Positions 1 to 10,150 of a DNA stretch of 64,000 nucleotides are shown piece by piece. Every line of letters begins with the position of its first letter. Positions within the stretch are counted from its first letter, which is position 1. This DNA comes from Rhodeus uyekii (Eukaryota; Chordata; Actinopteri; Cypriniformes; Acheilognathidae): the NCBI GenBank assembly GCA_037043235.1, contig JAWRVZ010000179.1:847001-911000 (forward strand), read 5' to 3'. The notes below the pieces were generated by a model. The model saw only the letters and a program-made list of their open reading frames with translations. It did not search any database and had not been told where the DNA came from. The position numbers and the translations under genes are program-made.

Positions 1-67
1 AATATGGTGGGTGAGAGTAAAGTTGGCTGAAACTTAAACCAGGAAGGTTTAAGGAACAGGTATCATT

Positions 68-490
68 TTGTATGTGCATGAGGTTGAGGTCTTAAATGAG
101 TTTTGTTATCAGGTTCGTGGTGCGTTGTGTGATGGGGAGAGAAACTCGGAAATGCAGCACTGCAGCAAACTCAGGTTTATTCACAAAACAGAAACAAAAG
201 ACATACATAAACTGAAAACGGTGTATCATAGTGCAAAACTCGAGGAAACGGCATCCACACAAACAGCTGCACATCCACATGAACACTGTCATACGACAAC
301 AAACAGATACACGCAAAACAGTTTCAGTGATCGACAAAGACAAGGGAACACAGGAGGGTATAAATACACAAGGAAGATGGGAAACAGCTGACGAGACTTA
401 AGTAAGTGATTAGACATGGACAGGTGCGTGAAGGACCTGGAAGATACATAGAAGGGACCCGGATGTGAACAACGGGACAAGACTCTGACA
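68..490 (-). repeat. LTR-like remnant
   Basis: AC-rich stretch (aacacagg, tataaataca, gggaaacagctg, ggacctggaagata, acccggatgtgaaca) closely resembling 59320-59556, which carries the same ordered blocks. Both end in a gactctgaca/gactgtgaca-type terminus, as expected if a minus-strand LTR starts TGTCA. No coding region is seen. Assignment to a Gypsy-type LTR is inference from layout and style; no partner LTR is visible. Confidence 0.35.
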
Positions 491-1753
491 AGTTTGCAGT
501 GCCATTATCTGTAATTGATTCTATGGATTGTCACCAATGAAGTGAGTGAATCAAAGAAAGGTTGTGGTATAAAACTATTTATTTCACTTCAAAGTTTGTG
601 TATTCGGAATTGTAAAGAATGTCTTATAGTCTTGGCTTGTAGACTCTGAAACTAAATCAGATTCAAGTTCATGAAATTCCCATGAAATCTAAATATATTG
701 TTTGAATGTATTATAAATTCTCTTTGGATTCACTTGGACTGAAATGCAAAAATGTAAAAATTAAATACAACACTGAGATTGCCATATTTCATGATTTTTA
801 ATAATGTGTGACTTCCTACACAGTATATTTCAAGTTGCAAGCACAAGAAATGCCCATTATTCATTTCACTGCATCAGTTTGGCAAGACATCTGAGAAGTG
901 ATGAGGAGAAGAAGATAAAGCTGTCAGAGTCTTCTCCTCATCTTTTACCAAGCCTGTGTTCAGTTTCTATCACAGCCACTAGATTAAACTTAGAGCTTTT
1001 GATAATACAACAACCATTCTTTGGTTAATTGGGTAACTTTCCTGAAATTCCATCTCGGAAAATCGCTTGTCTGGTTTAATAATCTCTCAGATGCCTTCTG
1101 TGACATTTTCCACATCATAGATGTGAAATGTAATTAGTGTGACCCAGAATTCAGCTCTGTTATGTATCTGATAATATTTCTAATGTTGCGCAAAAGACAA
1201 ACAGATGGACAGTTCAACAGTAAAATATGCATGTGATGTAAATTATTTTTTCTTTGGATGGAGAACATGATTCATGGAAACTGATTTCATTACAGGGCTG
1301 TGTTTACTGAATGTCAGGATAATATCTGTTCTACTGGATCCAACCAGTCCATTGGGTTAAGCTGTTAGTCCTTCCATTATGAAAACATTTTGAAGATGTG
1401 TAAAGGATCCTAGCAAGAATTCTTGAATTCTGTGTCATGGTAGTGTATACTGTGTTAAAAGCACCTTAATCAGCACAGTCCTGCACATAATCTTTAAGAG
1501 ATCCATTTATAATGTACAATGCAGTGACCAATCATCATATGAAGTCACTATTAGGCATGCTATACAGGTGTAGGGGCTCAAGCCCCTGCCTTTATTCAAA
1601 ATGAATTAAAAGTGCCCCTTCAAAAATGTTCAACAATATTGTGATCAGTTAACCAAAATACATTGAATTCTAATCAAAATAACAATCTGTAGAACATTAA
1701 CAAATCTATGGAAGTTTTGTTTATGCCATTAGTTACAAGCAACAAATTAATTG
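491..1753. other. No gene recognised
   Basis: AT-rich sequence without long open frames, terminal inverted repeats or recognisable element ends. Short open frames here have no recognisable domains. Confidence 0.5.
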
Positions 1754-2050
1754 TAATTGTGAGTTTTTATCTTAGAATTCTGACTTCTTTTCTCAGAATT
1801 GCAAAGTAAAGTAGCAACTGCAAATTATAAAGTCAGAATTGTGTGATATAAACACACAATTGCAAGTTATAAAGTCAGAATTGTGTGATATAAAGTCACA
1901 ATTATGAGATATAAAGTCAGAATTATGAGAAATACTTTTTAAAAAATTCTTTTTTTTTAAGAACTGGACTTTATAACTTGCAATTGCAAGTTTACATCTC
2001 ACAATTTTGAGAAAAGAAGTCACAATTACCAAATATAAAACTGAGTTTGT
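1754..2050. repeat. 24-bp simple repeat with inverted arms
   Basis: Imperfect repetitions of ataaagtcagaattgtga / ataaagtcacaattatgaga. The left part (ttctgacttcttttctcaga) and right part (ttgagaaaagaagtcacaat) are inverted relative to each other, so the block can fold back on itself. This simple motif family is common in fish genomes. The 89-residue open frame across it is a by-product of the repeat. Confidence 0.6.
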
Positions 2051-2126
2051 TAGTAGTTGCATTATTCTTTTACCACACGATGGAGCGATGGAGAACAGTA
2101 GACCATATATGGTTCTCTCAGTGATT

Positions 2127-2241
2127 CACGAGTTCACACTTACGAATGATTCAGGAGCAATAAATGGTAAGCATATTTGGCGTGCTGTCCGAGGAGAGGG
2201 CTCCGAGCTCGGTATTCAGCCCGAACCTGGAGCACTCCCCC
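2127..2241 (-). repeat. Split direct repeat B2 (115 bp)
   Basis: Identical by eye to 2457-2571. It forms the left boundary of the element; the sequence to its left (ctctcagtgatt) is outside. It starts cacgagttcacactt and ends gagcactccccc. Confidence 0.65.
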
Positions 2242-2296
2242 CGTATCCTGACTTTTGATAGGAACAATTAAGTGTGAGGAGTTGGGGTGGTGGAGG

Positions 2297-2456
2297 GATG
2301 CCGAAAAATGTCGAAGAGCTGTGGGTGAGTCAAACATGTCTATATATACGTACTTCCTCTCCCGCTGATAGGATGAGGAGTAATTGCTGATGACGTGTTG
2401 ATTGTGTTAATCATTTGAACGTGCTCCTCCCGAACTTTGTTAATAAAACATCATTT
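2297..2456 (-). repeat. Split direct repeat A2 (160 bp)
   Basis: Identical by eye to 8622-8781. It contains TATATATA on both strands and a plus-strand AATAAA near its right end (ttaataaaacatc). It joins B1 directly at 2456/2457. Confidence 0.65.
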
Positions 2457-2571
2457 CACGAGTTCACACTTACGAATGATTCAGGAGCAATAAATGGTAA
2501 GCATATTTGGCGTGCTGTCCGAGGAGAGGGCTCCGAGCTCGGTATTCAGCCCGAACCTGGAGCACTCCCCC
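2457..2571 (-). repeat. Split direct repeat B1 (115 bp)
   Basis: Second copy of the 115-bp repeat, contiguous with A2. After it the copies diverge at once (ccgtatcc after one, caaaaatt after the other), which fixes the repeat boundary. Confidence 0.65.
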
Positions 2572-2682
2572 AAAAATTGCAATCTAGTCGGACAGCCGCT
2601 AAAGATTTTGATGACCCCCCAAAGAATTGCGAAGTTATGGCTGAGGGGGGGAAAAATGTGAGTTCGGGAGGGCAGATGAATG

Positions 2683-4157
2683 AATTTAGAAGCTTGCTCC
2701 TGCGGGAGCGTCACTGCTGCGGCAGTGGAATTTAGAAGCTTGCTCCTGCGGGAGCGTCACTGCTGCGGCAGTGGCAGTTAGAGAGAGCTGGAAGATAGGG
2801 AGAGCTTGCTCCTGCGGCAGCGTCACTGCTGCGGCAGTGGCAGTTAGAGAGAGCTGGAAGATAGAGAGAGCTTGCTCCTGCGGGAGCTTCACTGCTGCGG
2901 CAGTGGCAGTTAGAGAGAGCTGGAAGATAGAGAGAGCTTGCTCCTGCGGGAGCGTCACTGCTGCGGCAGTGGAAGTTAGAGAGAGCTGGAAGATAGAGAT
3001 AGCTTGCTCCTGCGGGAGCGTCACTGCTGCGGCAGTGGCAGTTAGAGAGAGCTGGAAGATAGAGAGAGCTTGCTCCTGCGGGAGCTTCACTGCTGCGGCA
3101 GTGGCAGTTAGAGAGAGCTGGAAGATAGAGATAGCTTGCTCCTGCGGGAGCTTCCCTGCTGCGGCAGTGGAAGTTAGAGAGAGCTGGAAGATAGAGATAG
3201 CTTGCTCCTGCGGGAGCTTCACTGCTGCGGCAGTGGCAGTTAGAGAGAGCTGGAAGATAGAGATAGCTTGCTCCTGCGGGAGCGTCACTGCTGCGGCAGT
3301 GGAAGTTAGAGAGAGCTGGAAGATAGAGATAGCTTGCTCCTGCGGGAGCGTCACTGCTGCGGCAGTGGAAGTTAGAGAGAGCTGGAAGATAGAGAGAGCT
3401 TGCTCCTGCGGGAGCGTCGCTGCTGCGGCAGTGGAAGTTAGAGAGAGCTGGAAGATAGAGATAGCTTGCTCCTGCGGGAGCTTCACTGCTGCGGCAGTGG
3501 CAGTTAGAGAGAACTGGAAGATAGAGATAGCTTGCTCCTGCGGGAGCGTCACTGCTGCGGCAGTGGAAGTTAGAGAGAGCTGGAAGATAGAGAGAGCTTG
3601 CTCCTGCGGGAGCGTCACTGCTGCGGCAGTGGAAGTTAGAGAGAGCTGGAAGATAGAGATAGCTTGCTCCTGCGGGAGCTTCACTGCTGCGGCAGTGGCA
3701 GTTAGAGAGAGCTGGAAGATAGAGATAGCTTGCTCCTGCGGGAGCGTCACTGCTGCGGCAGTGGAAGTTAGAGAGAGCTGGAAGATAGAGAGAGCTTGCT
3801 CCTGCGGGAGCGTCACTGCTGCGGCAGTGGAAGTTAGAGAGAGCTGGAAGATAGAGAGAGCTTGCTCCTGCGGGAGCGTCACTGCTGCGGCAGTGGAAGT
3901 TAGAGAGAGCTGGAAGATAGAGAGAGCTTGCTCCTGCGGGAGCGTCACTGCTGCGGCAGTGGAAGTTAGAGAGAGCTGGAAGATAGAGAGAGCTTGCTCC
4001 TGCGGGAGCGTCACTGCTGCGGCAGTGGAAGTTAGAGAGAGCTGGAAGATAGAGAGAGCTTGCTCCTGCGGGAGCGTCACTGCTGCGGCAGTGAAAGTTA
4101 GAGAGAGCTGGAAGATAGAGAGAGCTTGCTCCTGCGGGAGCGTCACTGCTGCGGCAT
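2683..4157. repeat. 66-bp tandem array, 21 units, two TGCG-loop hairpins per unit
   Basis: About 21 near-identical 66-bp units preceded by two shorter (about 49-bp) units. Each unit contains GCTCC-TGCG-GGAGC and CACTGC-TGCG-GCAGTG, two short perfect stems with the same four-base loop, joined by a purine-rich linker (gttagagagagctggaagat). Because 66 is divisible by 3 and most units lack stops in one frame per strand, two overlapping frames of about 500 codons stay open on opposite strands (2686-4209 minus, 2771-4270 plus), each a 22-residue repeat. I do not read these as genes. Variation between units is limited to a few positions (agagag/agatag, gcgtc/gcttc, gtggaag/gtggcag), which suggests recent expansion or homogenisation. 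On plus-strand RNA the loops would be UGCG closed by C-G, matching the stable UNCG tetraloop class. Confidence 0.9.
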
Positions 4158-4186
4158 TGGGGGTTCTGTTCAGTGTTGTAGTCTTT

Positions 4187-5430
4187 TGGTTACAGACGTC
4201 TAAATACACTCAAGAAATAACAAAATCGATATGGTTTGTAAAAAGCATGAGTAAAACCTTTCAATTATAAATTGACAGTTGAATTTATGACAGATGCATG
4301 TTGCATATTTAATTTCAAAACGAACTTACCTGTCGAAACAAACTTACCTGTTGGAGATCGGAATATCAAAGTTTATGAAAGATCACAACCTTATTGGCTT
4401 TGAATAAGCCCTGAGCAGGGGTTCATCCAAATATCATAGACTTATAAAGCATATCATAGACTTAAAGGGAGTCTTGAAATTACTTTGGTTACAGACGTCT
4501 AAATACACTCAAGAAATAACAAAATCAGTATGGTTTGTAAAAAGCATAAGTAAAACCTTTCAATTATAAATTGACAGTTGAATTTCTATCAGATGCAATT
4601 AGAAGCTGGCTCCTGGGGGAGCGTCACTGCTGCGGCGGTGGAAGTTGGAGAGAGCTAGCTCCTGCGGGAGCGTCACTGCTGCGGCAGTGGAAGTTAGAGA
4701 GAGCTTGCTCTTGCGGGAGCGATACTGCTGCGGCAGAGGGAGTTCTGTGCAGTGTTTCAGTTTCAGTTTTCAGTTTCAATTTCAGGGGTCTTGAAATCAC
4801 TCTGGTTACAGACGTCTAAATACACTCAAGAAATCACAAAATCAGTATGGTTTGTAAAAGCATAAGTAAAACCTTTCAATTATAAATTGACAGTTGAATT
4901 TATATCAGATGCATGTTGCATATTTAATTTCAAAACAAACTTACCTGTTGGAGATCGGAATGTCAAAGTTTATGAAAGTTCACAAACTTATTGGCTTTGA
5001 ATAAACCCTGAGCAGGGGTTCATCCAAATATCATGGACTTATAAAGCTTATCATAGACTTAAAGGGAGTCTTGAAATTACTTTGGTTACAGACGTCTAAA
5101 TACACTCAAGAAATAACAAAATCAGTATGGTTTGTAAAAGCATGAGTAAAACCTTTCAATTATAAATTGACAGTTGAATTTATATCAGATGCAATTAGAA
5201 GCTGGCTCCTGGGGGAGCGTCACTGCTGCGGCAGTGGAAGTTAGAGATAGCTTGCTCCTGCGGGAGCGTCACTGCTGCGGCAGTGGAAGTTAGAGATAGC
5301 TTGCTCCTGCGGGAGCGTCACTGCTGCGGCAGTGGTAGTTAGAGATAGCTTGCTCCTGCGGGAGCATCACTGCTGCGGCAGTTGAAGTTAGAGATAGCTT
5401 GCTCCTGCGGGAGTGTCAGTGCTGCGGCAA
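4187..5430 (+). repeat. Higher-order duplicated modules (about 0.6 kb, two copies)
   Basis: Three modules alternate. Alpha (ttacagacgtctaaatacac to gacagttgaattt) occurs at about 4189, 4487, 4806 and 5086. Beta (gatgcatgttgcatattt to gagtcttgaaattactttgg) occurs at about 4291-4486 and 4908-5084. Gamma is a set of TGCG hairpin units at 4612-4740 and 5200-5430. The order alpha-beta-alpha-gamma is present twice, about 615 bp apart. A truncated alpha/beta mixture recurs at 7755-7805. No coding content. Confidence 0.8.
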
Positions 5431-5827
5431 TGGAAGCAATGGCCATGAAGTTGTAAGTGGGGAGGAGCTGATGCTTAACGGAAGACCTTGTTTGAATGTG
5501 CGATCTGTTTGGTCTGATGTGGCTCTTGAAAGCTTCTGGAGACCGGCGGCGCAATGCTTGTATTACTGTTGGGAAAAGGCCTTGCACCGCCGTGGTTGCT
5601 GCACCTGTGCGAAATGAATGGCTGGATGAATGGTCTGTTGGGAATCCGGTTTGGGGTAGCGTAGCTTTAAGAAGTTTGGAACCGGAACTTGTAATGGGGT
5701 GGAATCGTCTATAGAGAGTGGGACGGATGGGAGTTTAGCCTGCGAGTTTCTGAATGAAAGTAGGCTGAGTGGATGTGATGGTGGGTTATGAGCATCTGAG
5801 GTAACCAAGCCAGTGTGAACATGGCTT

Positions 5828-6040
5828 CACTGCTGCGGCAGTGGGAAAATTCCCCCTTGGCTGACTCCTGCGGGAGTGTGGGGGAACATCATTGCTGCGG
5901 CAATGGGGGCAGCGGTGGAATCATTTCTATTTGAACTGAGCTCATGCGGGAGTGAGGAGGTGCATCACTACGGTAGAGACCATGTGGAGCAGACCACGTG
6001 TGGAGTGGAAAGTCATGAACTTTTCCACTCCACATGTAAT
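5828..6040 (+). repeat. Diverged TGCG hairpins and a 13-bp hairpin
   Basis: Canonical CACTGC-TGCG-GCAGTG at 5828-5843; ACTCC-TGCG-GGAGT at 5864-5877; CATTGC-TGCG-GCAATG at 5890-5905. Compared with the array consensus, the last two carry paired substitutions on both sides of the stem, so pairing is kept. Downstream is a 13-bp stem, TGTGGAGTGGAAA (5999-6011) with its complement at 6022-6034. Confidence 0.75.
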
Positions 6041-6902
6041 CCTCCGAGGGAGTGGTTTGAAGCGAAAGCTTGAAGAATGAACATTTAGCGTCGATAAATA
6101 TCAACTCTGAATATTGATGTACTGGTTGGGAATAGGTCCACCTCTGATGGCAGCAGCCTTAAGTTCAGTTGGGATTTGCGTTCGACTGTTGTTGGCGACA
6201 GAGGTGGTTCTAAGCAGCAGTGTTTGTGGAATGGCATGGCAGAGAACGGGATGAAGGAGAATTAGCATGGTGGAGAGAATTAGGTGGGAAAGGCCAGGGG
6301 CGAAGCCACTTGCGGAGGCAGCCTCACGCTAGGATCGGAAGGCCGGGCTGCAGGCCTAACATAGGGGAGAAGTTAGGTACGTGCTGCCGTTGCTAACCCT
6401 GCACCGCTGGCGGAGGCAAGCTCGCGCTTAAAGGGCGGCGTTTGTCGCTAGATGCTGGCATGTGAGGTGCAGTGCTGGAAAACTGCAGTGTGCTGCTGCG
6501 TCTTAACGCTTGGAAATCTGGTTTGCAAGGGAGAGATATGAAGATTTAAGGAACGTACGTTTGAGGCATTTGAAGGTAGAGTTGATTTGGAGATGGTACG
6601 GCTGACTGAAGCGAGACCTATTCTAGTTAATTTGCTTTGATCGTCCTCCTTTACTATTGATACGAGTGCTGAGGTGTCGTAGGAAGTTGGGCAAGAAGGT
6701 GGATGTCTTGATGGTGGAGGTGAAGGCAAGCCTCGGCGTCATAGGGTGCGACAACGGAGCGGAAGAGCTGGCGACCGCGTGGTGTTGTTGGAGGCTCGGT
6801 TGCAGTGTTTGTTGAGTGCAAGAGCTCCTTTCGACAGTGGGATACAATGAAGGAACTTGGGAGGAAGAGTTTATCGTGAAACTGGTACATCTCAATCTTG
6901 GG
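6041..6902. other. GC-richer noncoding body of the split-repeat element
   Basis: No domain is recognisable in any frame. The short minus-strand frames (for example 6623-7027) run through repeat sequence into the hAT element and show no protein-family signature. Confidence 0.45.
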
Positions 6903-7622
6903 CAGGGGTGGCCAACCTGCTCAGCATAATGAGCCTCGAAATAAGCTCGTGGCTGCGGAGCCGCATGAAAGACTGTTAAATTCGCATTTGTTGATGGGGT
7001 TTTTGACATTAGCAAGGTCTCGCACATATATCACACATTTAATATGTTTATAAATAAATTCTTTAATACTTTTAACATATGGCGACCCACGAGCTATGCA
7101 AGCATGCAGAGACAATGCGTCTGTGGATTATATATGCGGGAAAAACGGTATATCATCTCATTGACGGTGACAGGAAGTATAAAAGTAAGCAGCGGCTTGG
7201 TAATGTAGTGATCGGTTGGAAACGTCTCCGGTTACTATCGTAACCTCTGTAATTTTATCATATTTCGTTTAGAGAAGTATGAAGGCAATGCTATTTAAGA
7301 TATTTATACCGTCTGGCAGCCAGATCTGCATCGCGCTACGATTGGCCAGTTGTCCACTGCTGTTATCCGTGAAGTTTCAGAAATGACGTGAAGGGGAGGA
7401 GTTCCCGAATGCATTTCATTAAACAACTCGTTCCTACTCTCGAAAGGGAACGCGCTTCTGCGCGCCTCTATTTGAATTCGGAAAACATCATGTCCACGTG
7501 AGCGGCGGCTGATCTTGGCAGGATACATGTAAATTTATGTTTATGTAGACAAAAAGGTCTCAGCGGGCCGGATGAGAGCCGCGAAAGCAGTCAAAGAGCC
7601 GCGTGCGGGTTGGCTGCCCCTG
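6903..7622. mobile_element. Non-autonomous hAT element (720 bp)
   Basis: Terminal inverted repeats: caggggtggccaacc at the left and ggttggctgcccctg at the right, matching at 13 of 15 positions when one is inverted. Flanking 8-mers atcttggg (6895-6902) and ctcttgga (7623-7630) agree at 6 of 8 positions, fitting a decayed 8-bp hAT target duplication. Subterminal gagccgcatg/agccgcgtgcggg motifs are typical of such elements. No transposase frame. Confidence 0.7.
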
Positions 7623-8621
7623 CTCTTGGACAATGTGGCGCAAGGCGGGGAATCACATGATCGCCTGCTAGATTTGAACACATTGGCTGGCGCTGAGCCA
7701 GAGAAAGCGCTCGAAGCTTGTTGCTGTTCAGTGTTTCAATCTCTTGAATTATTTTGGTTACGGACGTCTATCGACTTATAAAGCTTATCATGGACTTAAA
7801 GGATTGAAACAGTGAAGGCAAAGAATTACTTTGAAAATAGGAAGTGCGTATGGTTTCTTTCCGGCGAGTCCACTTAATAGCCGATTAAGTTGAAACAACA
7901 AGGCAGCGTTGGCAATAAGTACTTGATTCTTGTGTGGGCGGCTGAGCGCGCAATCGACTGTAATGAGCGCGATATGAAGCGGCGCGTGCGATCGGACTGT
8001 ACTGTGCGCGGTCTGGCTTCGGTGCGCGCTACTGCTTGAGTTGCGAGGAAGCAGCGCGCTACTTTAGAACAATCACATCTCAGGCGTGGGTTCCCCGGAA
8101 CAGTAGTATTGAGAGGCACAACTGCTCGTGATTTAGCGATGCAGAAATAAAGCGCCGGGAAGGATTACAGCTGCTCTTGTTTGTGTGAGCTGACGGACAG
8201 AGAGAGTGTGAGCTGAAGCTGCAGCGCGGTCTGCTGAGGCTCGCGGCGGCGGCCTGGCTAGCAGGAAGAAAGCGGCATTGCCTGGGAGTCGAGCTTGTAG
8301 CTCGACCAGCTTTATCGTCCTTTCTCAATGGCAGGAGCGATTAAAGCCGATGTAGAGCTGCTGGATACGGATGTTTGCTTGGTGGCGAGAGCAGGCCTCA
8401 AGTCTTACTGTGCGTTGCTTGTTGTTGCTTAGGACCCGATTGTTTGGTCTGGCACCCGTGATGTATTGCTGAGGGTGATATAATATAGTTAGCATAGTGT
8501 TGAGCGGATGGGGATCGCTACTGGGTCCGGAGATTTTCGTGGAGAATCCATCTGACGAGTGGAGCTCGATTTCGGGTGTATAGCGACCAGAAGGCGGAGC
8601 CGCAATGCCGTAAACTGTCGA
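7623..8621. other. CpG-rich noncoding body next to repeat A1
   Basis: Rich in gcgcgc and tgagcgcg motifs, with short open frames that look compositional. In the minus orientation it would form the 5' leader downstream of the A1 promoter. Confidence 0.45.
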
Positions 8622-8781
8622 GATGCCGAAAAATGTCGAAGAGCTGTGGGTGAGTCAAACATGTCTATATATACGTACTTCCTCTCCCGCTGATAGGATG
8701 AGGAGTAATTGCTGATGACGTGTTGATTGTGTTAATCATTTGAACGTGCTCCTCCCGAACTTTGTTAATAAAACATCATTT
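8622..8781 (-). repeat. Split direct repeat A1 (160 bp), right boundary
   Basis: Identical by eye to 2297-2456. Immediately beyond 8781 the sequence (attagtaggtgtgtccc) belongs to another dispersed repeat, giving a sharp element edge. Confidence 0.65.
8666..8673 (-). promoter_or_regulatory. TATA-like box in repeat A1
   Basis: TATATATA lies about 110 bp inside the A1 terminus in the minus orientation. It would place a start near the agctcttcgac segment, inside A1. This is a motif only; the palindromic box also reads on plus. Confidence 0.3.
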
Positions 8782-8785
8782 ATTA

Positions 8786-8980
8786 GTAGGTGTGTCCCAA
8801 TTCAGAGGTTGAAGGCTATGTTCGGGAAGGACCGAATGCATCAACACGGCACAACAAAGGCTGTACTAATTAGAAAGCTCATTTGAATGCAGCCGGTAAA
8901 ATTCGTCCTCCTTTTCCTGACCCACAATGGATAGAACAAGCATATCCTTCATAGCCAAGACTCATAGTGTGGGCAATGAC
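8786..8980 (+). repeat. Dispersed DNA repeat (gtgtcccaattc family)
   Basis: Starts gtgtcccaattcagaggtt and shares order and motifs (caaaggctg, caattc/taatta, tccttcatagcc) with 40766-40935. Probably a non-autonomous DNA transposon family. The adjoining 8981-9280 shows nothing recognisable. Confidence 0.4.
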
Positions 8981-9280
8981 AAATACATTTTTGGGGGGAG
9001 AGAAAAATATTTTGGGGTTTCAACTTACTTAAATATATAATGATGCAAAATGTTACAAAAACACTTTAAAACTGTTCAAATGTTCAAATGCAATTTTATA
9101 GATGTTATGTCTATAAAATAGACGTAGGGGATATTTAGACAGATTGCATACACATTTTATTTTCAGACGTTTGAATATATCTTTAAAAAGAAAAGGTCTG
9201 AAGTACAAACATTACTCCCACTCGTCAATGGCACCTGTCACAGTTGTTAGGCAACAAGAACAATTCTCCATAGGCTAGAC

Positions 9281-9380
9281 CAGGGGTGCCCACACTTTTT
9301 TGGCCTGTGAGCTACTTATAAAATGACCATGTTAAAATGATCTACCTACTACATATGCCGCTTCACATTTCCCTTCTTCG
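9281..9380 (+). mobile_element. hAT-like terminus, other end not found
   Basis: caggggtgcccacacttttt followed by tggcctgtgagctactta is the familiar hAT-type end. No matching inverted terminus is visible nearby, so this is a fragment. Confidence 0.45.
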
Positions 9381-9559
9381 GTATAGCGATGTATAGCGAA
9401 AATGACAGTGAAAAAAAAAGTCTGCCTCCCACTCCGTATGGAAGTGGTAAGTTTTTGACTTCTTACTTTGTCCAGCTCCCCCACTCATTTTTATACCCTT
9501 TCTTAAGTTTAAAAGAAATAAATTGGAGGCTATTTCTGTCAGGTGTGGGTGAAAGGGAT

Positions 9560-10150
9560 GTGACGAGGATTGGGGATTTATTGTTACAAATAAAAAATAA
9601 AACAGAACAAAAACCACCCCGAGGGGGAAAACAGGACTAGAACATGAACTGGACTAGAAACTAGACTTGACAGAAACTTGACTGGAGACAGGACCACACA
9701 GCCATATAACGACGAGAAACCAGCACAAGACAACAGACACGGATGGATTAAGTACACACATGAGGAACGGTAATTGATGAGAACACAGCTGGGGAAAATC
9801 AAAGTTAAGCAGAGAAACAAGGTGGGAGGGTTAAACATTGACAAGACAAACACGCAGCCAATGCGAATCGCCGCATGTTAACAAAACAAATACGCATCAC
9901 AAAAACACAACACGGCACACAGACCCGAGAGAACACGGCTCGCGCAGCGCTTCAACCGTGCCCACTCACAAAACAGAGCTCACGACAACGAGGAACCACT
10001 CAGCTCGCGAGCTCAGGACGAACACATGAGTTATGAATGCACAAATCCCGATCCAAAACCGAAACTGAACCAGACCAAAGTATCGGGACCGGACATCATA
10101 AGTCGCACAAAAGATGTCACAGACAAGCATGCACGCGACTCAACGTACAA
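9560..10150 (-). repeat. LTR-like debris
   Basis: An oligo-A/AATAAA-rich block (tttattgttacaaataaa) is followed by AC-rich sequence with cacacagccatataacg, gagaacacagctggggaaa and aaggtgggagggt, the layout of minus-strand Gypsy-type LTRs as at 54261-54589. No internal region or second LTR was found. 9840-10150 has no recognisable content. Confidence 0.35.

Larger units (their letters stand above)
2127..8781 (-). mobile_element. Non-autonomous Ngaro/PAT-like split-direct-repeat retroelement
   Basis: Two identical sequence pairs define the element: 115 bp at 2127-2241 and 2457-2571, and 160 bp at 2297-2456 and 8622-8781. Read on the minus strand the order is A1 (8781-8622), body, B1 (2571-2457), A2 (2456-2297), a 55-bp spacer, B2 (2241-2127). 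This is the split direct repeat arrangement of Ngaro/PAT-type tyrosine-recombinase retrotransposons; B1-A2 is contiguous, as expected of a copy of the circle junction. No target duplication is seen; the left flank, the B1/A2 junction and the right flank share only TT at the crossover. A TATATATA box (8666-8673) lies in A1 in the minus orientation. The body (about 6 kb) has no RT, RNase H or recombinase frame, only tandem repeats, GC-rich noncoding DNA and a nested hAT element. It must be non-autonomous if mobile. Identity of both repeat pairs argues for a recent insertion. Assignment to Ngaro rests on architecture alone. Confidence 0.6.

Noticed and set aside
2683..4157. CRISPR-like array
   Set aside because: Regular repeats with a palindromic part, but no variable spacers: the whole 66-bp unit repeats. 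The context is eukaryotic.
2686..4270. Two long repetitive proteins on opposite strands
   Set aside because: Both arise from a 66-bp tandem repeat whose length is divisible by three. No promoter or domain is seen, and strong hairpins better explain the sequence.
7874..8328. Minus-strand Arg/Ser-rich frames
   Set aside because: Found in a CpG-rich noncoding part of the split-repeat element; no motif, and composition explains the openness.
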